From Conus ventricosus (taxonomy: Eukaryota > Mollusca > Gastropoda > Neogastropoda > Conidae), in contig JAFLJL010004359.1 in assembly GCA_018398815.1 (NCBI GenBank), positions 1 through 17,086 of the forward strand: a stretch of DNA of 17,086 nucleotides, read 5' to 3'. Position 1 is the first letter of the stretch, and every line of letters begins with the position of its first letter. This document shows, in pieces, positions 9,065 through 16,469 of the stretch. A program made the translations under genes and the position numbers. Below the pieces are notes generated by a model that saw only the letters and a program-made list of their open reading frames with translations, was not told the origin of the DNA and ran no database searches.

Positions 9065-9835
9065 CTAGGTTGAAGTTGTCAGATTACTGTCCTGGTCCAA
9101 GTAATACTTTTTCCCTTCGATAACCAGGTGATCAAAAATCATTGACACCTTTTTATTTTCTTTTTTGGCAGCTTTCAGGTGAGGGACAAGTTTCTTGCGT
9201 ATTTCTCTCACTCGCCGGGAGAAATCTTCTCCGACAAATACCTTGGTACCCCTCAACCTATGCCTGGCACCAAGAATGGCCTCCTTGTCCTTAAAGAAAG
9301 TGCAACAGCCAATAATCGGAGAGTCCGGTTTCCCGTTTAACCTGTGGAGCCTGTCAAATTGTATGTCTCTTGGCAGTTCTAATTTGTCAGTTAACAAATC
9401 ATGCACAAGGCCCTCACAATCCTGTTTGGTTTCCCGATCTCTCCTTGGTATGCCATGAAATATAACATTGTTCCTCTTTGAACGACATTCTAAATCGTCC
9501 GTCTTTTGTTCCAGTTTCAACACTTCTCCAATCAGACTGTCATTCTGTGCCTTCAAATTTTCATTTTCACGTCTGAGATCACTGACCTCATTTTTCAAAG
9601 ATATAACATCCTCATGCAGTCCAGCATACATATCTTTCATCTCCCTCATATCAACTTTCATCTCATCGAACTTACAGTTAAGGTTCTGAATGGAAGAAAG
9701 CACATCACGAAGACTGGGTTCTGTAGCTGAACGGGAGGGAGAGGAGGTGGATGCCGGTGAACCACCGCTGGCGCCCTCAGTCTGGTCTGCCTCAGGTCTG
9801 TTGTTTTGCTGCCAGTAACAGGTCCGGGGTTCAGC
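9065..9835 (-). pseudogene. Element A ORF1: coiled-coil RNA-binding protein, L1-ORF1-like
   Basis: The frame is open from 9835 (just after a TGA at 9838-9836) to the stop at 9065, about 256 codons. No ATG was identified for this start; part of the N-terminus lies beyond the TGA. The first part is Ser/Thr/Pro-rich (low complexity). A heptad-like coiled coil follows (about 9690-9500, rich in Leu, Glu, Lys). Next comes ECRSKRNNVIFHGIP near 9440-9485, the diagnostic start of the RRM of L1-type ORF1 proteins. The last part is basic (RVREIRKKL, LKAAKKENKK) and resembles the C-terminal domain. Such proteins trimerise, bind element RNA and act as nucleic-acid chaperones. The open frame here is the best preserved of the element, but the upstream stop and frameshifts suggest that it is a fossil. 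Confidence 0.8.
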
Positions 9836-9905
9836 TCAAATCACCACAGCGTTGAAGTAAAAGTCCGTAGTATAACAGAGAGGAGCAAACCTACGGTGAC
9901 ACCGC
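9820..9905 (-). other. 2A-like ribosome-skipping motif remnant upstream of ORF1
   Basis: On the minus strand a hydrophobic run reading LLYYGLLLQRCGD (frame of 9845) is followed, one base out of frame, by ELNPGP (9837-9820). The 2A consensus is D-x-E-x-N-P-G-P after a hydrophobic stretch. One base is missing between GD and E, and a second shift joins it to the ORF1 frame. 2A-like sequences at the N-termini of non-LTR ORF1 proteins are established in several clades. Here the broken motif would not work, but the ancestor probably carried it. The match could in principle be chance; the coupled hydrophobic stretch makes that less likely. Confidence 0.6.
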
Positions 9906-10098
9906 CTTGCCACGTACAAATCCTCAATGTCCTGTAGAATAACGCGGCCTTTTTCAAACACGTCGATCCATAAAATCAAGAAAACCTGACACAAACCCAC
10001 CACAGACAACACGAAAAGAAAGAGGTATCGCAGGCATGATATTGCTAGCACAGTGACACTTCACAATAACTGTACACCTCACAGTTTCACATAGAATC

Positions 10099-10100
<2 letters not shown>
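9906..10100 (-). mobile_element. Element A 5' region
   Basis: The frame open from about 10051 to 9839 gives a hydrophobic start and a basic middle (ARRCHRR). It is in the same frame as ORF1 and ends at the TGA beside the 2A remnant, so it is probably the eroded N-terminus of ORF1 or the 5' UTR. The element's 5' end is placed where the (GA)n tract begins at 10101. Confidence 0.5.
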
Positions 10101-10180
<80 letters not shown>

Positions 10181-10260
10181 GACAGAGAGAGAGAGAGACA
10201 GAGAGAGAGAGAGGAGAGAGGAGAGAGAGAGAGAGGAGAGAGAGAGAGGAGAGAGAGAGA
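10101..10260. repeat. (GA)n microsatellite, about 160 bp
   Basis: Near-perfect (GA)n spans 10101-10171, then copies with GACAGAGA and GAGGAGA interruptions continue to 10260. It borders the 5' end of element A and the 3' end of element C. Leu/Ser-repeat readings on the minus strand are translations of this tract and not genes. Confidence 0.95.
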
Positions 10261-10777
10261 AATGACAATGACAATGCTTTAATGTTAGGCCTCCAGCCTG
10301 TAAACATAGGTACACGTAAACAATGTAGTGGCTGTCCAAACAGACGGATGATAAGAATCAACTTAGATTTGTAGCAATGACATGTTCTTCCCTGTGTCTC
10401 GGTGCATAAAGATGTACATGGCTACATCACGAATGACTCTGATTTCCTCGCTACACAATAAATGTCGACACTTTACCTCGGTTGATCAGTTAACCTTTAA
10501 ATGTTTTGATATATATTTATCTCTAAGCAATGCGTAATCTTCGCATTGAAAGAAAAAATGTAGCCCATCTTCACTATTCTTACAAAATGGGCACTGCATA
10601 TCCTCAGAATCATTTTCTCAGTAGCGTCTGTTTATTTTTTAAATCATTTATGTCCAATCTGAATCCAGTGAGTGCTCATCTAAATTTGTTAATGGTTATT
10701 ATTGATATATATTGTTCATGGTGTGGAAGTAATTTGAAAGGGGAATAGAACTTAAATCTGTCACATCCTTAATCTTG
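10261..10777 (-). mobile_element. Element C: 5'-truncated non-LTR retrotransposon 3' end
   Basis: Minus-strand reading gives the end of an ORF2. At about 10600-10550 is CPFCKNSEDGLHFFFQC, the same zinc knuckle as in element A. Next is YALLRDKY, then after one stop VIRDVAMYIFMHRD near 10440-10400, which matches the layout of A's C-terminus. The 3' UTR ends AAAGCATTGTCATTGTCATT against (TC)n. Nothing upstream of the C-terminal region is present, so the copy is 5'-truncated, ending at the second GA tract near 10778. It is a relative of A, not the same subfamily (different 3' tail). Frameshifts and stops upstream of the knuckle show that it is dead. Confidence 0.75.
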
Positions 10778-10857
10778 GAGAGAGAGGAGAGAGAGGAGAG
10801 AGAGAGAGGAGAGAGAGAGAGAGAAGAGAAGGAGAGAGAAGAGAGAGAGAAGCACAA

Positions 10858-10908
<51 letters not shown>
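10778..10908. repeat. (GA)n/(GGA)n microsatellite, about 131 bp
   Basis: GAGAGGAGA words dominate to about 10858, with an AGCACAAAGAG interruption, then near-pure (GA)n to 10908. It lies at the 5' truncation point of element C and at the putative 3' end of the piece at 10909-11165. Confidence 0.95.
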
Positions 10909-10910
<2 letters not shown>

Positions 10911-11165
10911 AAGGAAGGATGGTTTATTGTGATAAGCTTTACAAAGCCTCTTTACGAAGACGGGAAACGAACGGGGTGGGGAAAATATACACAAACATTC
11001 GGACTAGTATGACCGATACATAACAAAAAAAGTATATTGCGATGTGGATCCAGATCAGAAAATTGTATAGATCATAGAATACGATGAAAACACAGGTAAC
11101 TGTAATACCGGACCTTCTGGGGTGTTTATCAACAGCTGTAGTAGAACACAGCTCACATTCGGTTT
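10909..11165 (-). other. Unassigned segment, possibly a retroelement 3' end
   Basis: On the minus strand it ends in AATAAACCATCCTTCCTTTATT directly against (TC)n, which resembles a 3' end with a polyadenylation signal, like elements A and C. No RT, zinc knuckle or other motif is seen. A hydrophobic reading (10939-11178) may be UTR. Composition changes sharply near 11165, where the GC-rich leader of element B begins. Confidence 0.4.
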
Positions 11166-11481
11166 GGTCGGAGCGCAAGTAGCCACACGTCCGCTCGGCC
11201 GGGACCAGGCTGCTTCCAATTCAGTAGTGGGCGACCATCCCCAACCCGGCGGGTCCCCAGGTGGCGGATAGGGGAACGGCCCTCAGATATGAGGGTTAGC
11301 TGCGAATAAGCAGTCCCGGACCAACTGGCGATGTTCCTACCAGGACGGGTGGGTCAACAGGTGGCACTGTTGTCCCTCACTGAATAATACCCCATGTGTT
11401 CTATGACGGGCTCATCATGCGGTCAAGAGGAGCGTATAACCTCTAGCCCCGGGTGGGATCCTCGGAGAAACAATCCCCCCT
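11166..11481 (+). promoter_or_regulatory. Element B GC-rich 5' leader
   Basis: This segment is GC-rich and CpG-containing, in contrast to the AT-rich DNA on its left, and has words such as CCGGCGGGTCCCC, GGATAGGGGAACGG and CCAGGACGGGTGGG. It carries no long frame of its own. It probably holds the internal promoter and 5' UTR of element B, as non-LTR elements need a promoter inside the transcript. It is less likely an independent SINE or RNA gene; no A/B-box pair was recognised with confidence. Confidence 0.45.
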
Positions 11482-12460
11482 GTGCTCACAGGGCGGGGAC
11501 GTACGGGCCATGAGCTAAGGGTGAGGCACCCCAAAAGAAAACTCCAGCTGAAGACGGAGGTATCGGGCCACTGGCGCAACTTAAACCACGATGCCACGCA
11601 TCCACGCTTCCATGATGATGCAGTCCACAGAATTTCGATGTGGCGCTCGACCTTCGGAGACCCGCCGGGGAGGTCGGGAGCCGGGCCCTATGCCTCAAAG
11701 GGCCCACCCAAGCGGTCGGTGGTCAGAACAAATAAATTCTGCATGCCAATGCGACGAATTAGGAGACCTCATCCTCCTGCTGATGCCAAGCAAACAGTAC
11801 CACCCAGAATGCTCAACATTCTCCAGTGGAATGCAGAAGGGGTGCATAAAAAGAAACTTGGCTTGGCAGAAAGGATGCAACAAAAAAATATTGATATCAC
11901 ATGTGTCCAAGAGACACATTTGACCGTAAAACCATTGCTTTCAAGTGATGGGTTACGAGACCCATCAGGTTGGACCGTGAGGAAGAAGCAAAGGAGGGTG
12001 TGCTTATCTTGGTGCGGAATTCCATCGCCGCACAAGAACTCAAGATCAACACCAATCAACAGGCAGAGATCCAAGGGGTTGATATAGTCCTTAAGGAACG
12101 CAACATCATGATCTACAATGCCTATTGCCCTCAAGATCGTGATCTTTCCCTCACATACATGAACATCCCAGACAACAACTGCGTGGTGGTGGGTGATTTT
12201 AACAGTCTCTCAGAGAGATGGGGCTATGAGGAGACGGACAAGAGAGGGCGAAGAAGTTGAGGATTGGGAGATTGACACACATCTTCATCTCATCAACCAA
12301 GAAGATGATGAACCCACCTTCTACTCTAGACGCTGGATGACCACATCAACACCAGATCTAGCGTTCGCCACCAACGACCTGTTCGTCAGGACCACAAGAA
12401 CAGCCCTCAACCAGCTTGGAGGAAGTGACCACAAGCCCGTCAAACTCTCTATCAACCTCA
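11482..12460 (+). pseudogene. Element B endonuclease domain with N-terminal basic region
   Basis: The frame from 11482 gives about 109 residues of basic, His/Arg/Pro-rich leader (including CMPMRRIRRPHPPAD) before the endonuclease begins at 11809. Endonuclease motifs: LNILQWNAEGV (11812-11844), DITCVQETHL near 11891-11920, GVLILVRN near 11994-12020, VVGDFNSLSERWGYEET near 12186-12235, then, after a frameshift, DWEID and TFYSRRW near 12320, STPDLAF, and GGSDHKPVKLS near 12418-12450. The domain order and catalytic-type residues (N, E, D/N, D, SDH) are present. Frameshifts occur near 11965-11975 and 12240-12260. Function in the family is nicking of target DNA. Confidence 0.85.
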
Positions 12461-13083
12461 ACTTACAGTGTCCACAAGCAAAATGTTTTCCCCGCTGGAT
12501 TTATAGAAAGGCGGACTGGACTCTCTTCGAGACCCTCACAGATACATACACAAAGCCAATCAACATCAGGCAGAAGGACTCCAACAAGATGGTTCGAGAC
12601 TTCACAAAGGCCGTCTTGAAAGCTGCTACAGAATCCATCCAAGAGGAGCACGTAAAGACTACAAGCCCTACTGGACGGAGGAACTCCAGAATCTGGAAGA
12701 TGCCGTTACGGAAGCCAGGGACAGAGCAGAAAAGCAGCCATCACTGGAGAATAAACATAGCGCTGAAGGAAGTAACTGCCAGATACAAGCTGTCCTGCGG
12801 ACAAGCTGCAAGAAAAAGCTGGCTAGAGAAAACTGAAAGCCTAAATCTCGACAGGGATGGCAGCAAGCTGTGGAAACTGGCTAGAAACCCTCTGTAATGA
12901 AACAACAAGTCACACCACTATAACAATACAAGAGAATGGAAATTATCTCTCTGGAAAGTAAGCAGCAGACCACTTCATAGACGTCTATGAAAACATCAGC
13001 AATCTGGAAGTCCCTCCTGAACATAGAGCTGCAGTGCACAGGCCCAAGGTGAACTTCATGAGGAAGACCCCAAGAGGAAGTCA
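12461..13083 (+). pseudogene. Element B linker between endonuclease and RT
   Basis: The reading continues as a Lys/Arg/Glu-rich helical linker. The part near 12655-12760 makes sense only in a different frame (RKDYKPYWTEELQNLEDA), then returns to the earlier frame at about 12760, indicating a compensating pair of indels. A stop pair lies at about 12895-12900, and a further stop near 12957. This is normal linker content for I-type elements. Confidence 0.65.
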
Positions 13084-14092
13084 TGATCACAGCTTTCACA
13101 GAGAAAGAGCTGGAGGAAGCGTTGCAGAGCCTCAATCTGAAAAAGTCGCCTGGACCAGACGGAATCACAAGTGAAATGATTCTGCATCTTGGATGAAGAG
13201 CAAGGCAGTCCTTCTAAAAATCTTTAACTCCAGCTGGAAGACAGGATCAGTACCACAGTGTTGGAGGGAAGCAGACATATCCCCATTCACAAAAATGGAA
13301 AGGACAAGTCGAAGGCTCACAGCTACAGATCCATCAGCCTTACAAGCTGCTCAGGAAAGCTGATGGAGAGACTTGTCAACACAAGGCTTGTCTGGTACCT
13401 TGAGGAGCATCAGCTTCTGAGCCTGAACAGGTCAGGCTTTCCGCCAATACAGATCAACAGAAGACCAGATCACATTCATCACGCAAAGCATTGAGGACGC
13501 TTTCCAAGAAAAGAAGAACACGCTTGCTGTCTAGATTGACATGGAGAAGGCGTTCGACCAAAGTCTTGAAGGACGGACTTAGGCTCAAACTACGGCGATG
13601 TGGTGTGTCTGGAGGATGTACACCTGGATCAGCCAGTACCTACACAACCGCCAAGCCCGAGTCAAGATTCAGGGCCAGAAAAGCAAGAAGAAGGTGCTGA
13701 GACAGGGAATACCACAAGGAGGAGTCCTTTCGCCAACGCTGTTCCTCATCTTCATAGAGACATCGTCAGAGAACTGCCAAAAGGGGTCAGAGGTGCGATC
13801 TACGCAGATGATCTGGTGCTTTGGTGCTCTGAAGAGTACACCACCACAGCACAGGTACGCCTCCAGACTGCGCTCAACAAGATCAGCGACTGGACCAAGG
13901 AATGGCTTGTCTCTGTCAACTCAAGCAAAACAACCTACACAGTCTTCAGCCTATCCAGCAAGAAGCAAGAGGCGAAGCTGACACTGAACAACCAAAGGCT
14001 TGCAGAGGAACCCACACCTACCTACCTGGAGTGACCTTTGACCGCAGGCTCACTTGGAAACAGTAGATCACCAGATGCTGTAGCAAGGCCAC
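13084..14092 (+). pseudogene. Element B reverse transcriptase domain
   Basis: Motifs in order: KKSPGPDGITSEMILHLG (13140-13193) followed at once by TGA; SYRSISLTSCSGKLMERL (about 13321-13374); TEDQITFITQSIEDAF near 13460; motif A IDMEKAFDQ (13535-13561) directly after an in-frame TAG (13532-13534); RQGIPQGGVLSPTLF (13700-13744); motif C YADDLVLW (13801-13824) with both catalytic aspartates; and VTFDRRLTW near 14035-14060 after a further shift. The reading moves among all three frames. Catalytic aspartates of motifs A and C survive, but the stops and shifts make the enzyme nonfunctional. Confidence 0.87.
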
Positions 14093-14640
14093 GTTGAGAC
14101 TGGCGATCATGAGGAAACTTGCGGGGACGGACTGGGGGGCTGACGAACGTATCCTGAAGAGACTCTATACAGGGAGAGTCCGACCTGTAGTTGAGTACAG
14201 GACGTCAGCATGGGCATCAGCTGCAAAGTCTAACCTCGACCATCTCAATAAGATACAGAACTACGCTCAGCGTGTCATAATTGACGCCATAAAAACGATC
14301 CACCCCAATCCTGAAGATGGAAGAGACCACTGGGCTACAGTCATTGGAGGACAGAAGGACACAAGATCCTCATCCAAGCAGCAAAATTCAAACGCCTTGA
14401 AAACCATCCAATGAACAACAGATGAGCAGACCCACCAAGAGCCGTGAAAAGAGGCAGATTCATCCACCAGTCAAGACGCCTTGAAAGACAAACCCCAGTC
14501 TTGATGGAACATGAAGCAAAGCCTATCCCGGCAAATGTCACCCACCATCTTGGAAAATGCAGGTGTTCCCAACAGTCGTCACCAGCATTCTGGAGTGGAG
14601 AAGAGAGGAATACAGTCAGACACCCAAAGGAAGGCTCTGG
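14093..14640 (+). pseudogene. Element B region between RT and RNase H
   Basis: The reading holds LRLAIMRKLAGTDWGAD and RLYTGRVRPVVEYRTSAW (about 14093-14215), then NLDHLNKIQNYAQRVI, the conserved post-RT segment that links the palm to the RNase H. From about 14365 the natural reading shifts (KILIQAAKFKRLENHPMNN), then continues with KRGRFIHQSRRLERQ from 14447. One stop lies near 14423. The segment is a spacer in the family. Confidence 0.7.
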
Positions 14641-15171
14641 CTATGGAGTACATCTGCAACCAGTATCCCCAGGAAGACTGGACCCATGTCTTCACAGATG
14701 GCTCCGCCACCAGAGGCAACGAGGGATGGTGGAGGCTGGAATCTTCCTCCGATACAAAGACGGAGATGAAGAAGTTGCAATTCCAACAGGAAAATACTCC
14801 ACCAACTTCCGAGCTGAGCGAGAAGCCCTCTGTGAGGCAGCCACAACAGTCTTGCAGAACTCCAAAAGAACAACAGGGCAGGTGGTGGTCTTCTCTGACG
14901 CTCTCTCCGTGCTCCAAGCCTCAAGAACTCCCGCTGCAAAGAACAGAACCATCTCACTTCAGCCCTTGTTGCCCTGAGTGCCAGAGTGGAGACAGTGGTG
15001 ATACAATGGGTACCAGCACACTGTGGCATCAGAGGCAATGAAAAAGCGGACATTCTGGCAAAAGACGGTGCACAGAAGGAGCAGGCCAACAACCTGGTGT
15101 CATACGATGAAATTAGGACAATCATCAAGGCACAACAAGGAATAAAATGGCGCCTCCTGCATCCCAAATAA
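14641..15171 (+). pseudogene. Element B RNase H domain
   Basis: This RNase H-fold domain would remove element RNA from the RNA-DNA hybrid. All four acidic catalytic positions can be found: D in VFTDGSA (14697-14699), E in AEREAL (14815-14817), D in FSDALSV (14897-14899), and D in GNEKADILAKDG (15049-15051), the last after the typical WVPAHCGIRGN. They occur in three different frames: shifts near 14720-14740 and 14930-14985 break the chain. A TAA ends the reading at 15171. Its presence is the strongest reason to place B in the I-superfamily. Confidence 0.85.
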
Positions 15172-15552
15172 CAACCCAGAAGACACATACCATTTGCTGG
15201 GGACGACGGGAACAGGTCAAGATCTTCCGCCTGAGGACTGGACACAATCGCCTGCTCCACCACATGCACACAAAATTTGGCATTGGACAGAGTGGAGAGT
15301 GCCCTTGTGGGTGAGGGACCAATGACAACTGACCACATCCTTCAAGTCTGTACGACGTATGCAGCATCCAGGAGAAAGTACTGGCCAACACCGACAGCAG
15401 TGGAAGCCAAGCTGTACGGCACCCTGGAGGAACTGCGACGGACGGCAGCCTTCATCGAGGACACCGGGCGTGCTCATCTAACGGGATGGCGAACGAGGAA
15501 GAAGTCCGCTCGCGCGGGCGCTGTCACTCACCCGAATCGAAGAGAAAGTTGA
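15172..15552 (+). pseudogene. Element B C-terminal Cys/His motif and 3' end
   Basis: After the RNase H the reading continues KIFRLRTGHNRLLHHM near 15220-15268, then ECPCG near 15297 and, one frame off, TTDHILQVC near 15320-15350. Together they resemble the C-x-C...H...C knuckle at the end of such proteins. The last open frame (15277-15552) is Arg-rich. GAACGAGGAAGAAG at about 15490-15502 may be the element's short 3' repeat tail, and the frame beyond it may already be non-element DNA. No poly(A) signal is seen before the CR1-like element. Confidence 0.65.
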
Positions 15553-16469
15553 ATTAATTTTTACACATTGTTGCCTATTTGTGAGATATGAGTGAAAGAG
15601 CGTAAGAGTTTTTGTGGATAAGCGATACAATTTTAGTTTTCTAAGTAGAAGGTTATGGTTTATCACATCAAATGTTTTTTTTTTAATCAATAAAAAGGAC
15701 ACCACAATATCTGTTGTTGTTAATGCTATTTAGCCAGTCATCAACCAGGTTGATTAGGGCTGAGTGGCATGAATGGTTGTGTCGAAACCCGGGCCGTCTT
15801 GGATGAAGCAAGTTGTATGTATTAAGGTGTGTATTGTGTGCTTTGTTTATGTGTTTTTCCAAAGGTTTGGAAATAGTGGAAATGATTGAGATTGGTCTGT
15901 AGTTGCAGGGTCTGAGCTGTCACCTGCTTGTAGATAGGTAATGACTTTCGCTTTTTTGAAAACTATCGGGAAAATGATTTTTGTCGATGCATAAATTGAG
16001 ACGTATGTTAACGTATCTGTAATTGCTGGAGCTGATAGTTTGAGGATTTTGCCGTCTAGGCCATCCACCCCGCAGGTACCTGACTGTTTTAGGTGCGTTA
16101 GGTGGTGATAAACTTCAAAAAACTGTTATTGATGGAATGTCAAGTTCAGACTTGATGTTTTTATCTTGCAATATTGTTTCAGTTTTTGTAGGTCATCTGG
16201 ATGAATCTGTCGTGACAATTTTATTGGCAATAGTACAAAAGTGGGTGTTTCAGCTGTTCGACAGAGATGACTTTAATTATAGTTGATTTTGAAGAAGATT
16301 GATTGTTTGTAAGCTCGTTAATTAGCATCTCCATACCAATTTTGGGTTCTGGTTTGAGGATATTAGTTCTCGATAGTATTTCGTTTTTTTCTCTGCGCTT
16401 CTGTGAATTTATTGTATTTCTCAGTTTTCTAGATTCTCTTCATAGCCATGTTGTTTAAGCATATCTCTA
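15545..16469 (-). pseudogene. Element E reverse transcriptase, N-terminal half
   Basis: Minus-strand motifs in order: GVDGLDGKILKLSAPAITD near 16010-16070 (equivalent to the usual PGPDGI segment), FKKAKVIT near 15945-15965, GDSSDP near 15920, GFRHNHSCHSALINLVDDW near 15735-15790, and motif A FID...KKTFDVINH near 15650-15690. In motif A the two parts are split by slippage at an A10 run. The last recognisable words are YLTNRQQCVKINSTFSS (15545-15600). Motifs B and C are absent because the element is cut at 15545. The region 16100-16470 is linker with many stops. Confidence 0.82.

Larger units (their letters stand above)
2041..10100 (-). mobile_element. Element A: near-complete APE-type non-LTR retrotransposon, interrupted by an LTR
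   Basis: One degenerate element can be read on the minus strand from about 10100 to 2041. In order it has a short 5' region with a 2A-like remnant, ORF1 (coiled coil plus L1-type RNA-binding domain), ORF2 with a long N-terminal extension, an APE-like endonuclease, a reverse transcriptase, a CCHC-type zinc knuckle, and a 3' tail with AATAAA and TTTCA repeats. The 4489-6934 insertion plus one target-site copy accounts for 2446 bp, so the element proper is about 5.6 kb, a normal size for such elements. ORF1 resembles L1/Tx1-group ORF1 proteins and no RNase H is seen. The clade is not settled from sequence alone. Many frameshifts and stops make it a dead copy. Confidence 0.85.
11166..15550 (+). 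mobile_element. Element B: I-superfamily non-LTR retrotransposon (EN-RT-RNase H)
   Basis: The + strand carries, in order, a GC-rich leader, an APE-like endonuclease, a reverse transcriptase, an RNase H and a C-terminal Cys/His motif. The RNase H downstream of the RT is characteristic of I-superfamily elements and separates B from A, C and E. The family assignment rests on motif order. The coding sequence is broken by at least ten frameshifts and several stops, all within about 3.7 kb, so it is inactive. The 5' end is placed by a composition change near 11165. The 3' end is uncertain, between about 15502 (GAACGAGGAAGAAG) and 15550, where the CR1-like element E starts. No target duplication was found. 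Confidence 0.85.

Noticed and set aside
9954..10361. Leu/Ser repeat proteins on the minus strand (also 10761-10994), Glu/Arg repeat on the plus strand
   Set aside because: They are readings of the (GA)n microsatellites joined to retroelement ends.
11166..11481. tRNA-derived SINE or structured RNA gene
   Set aside because: No cloverleaf or convincing A/B boxes could be seen, and the segment leads directly into the element B coding region.
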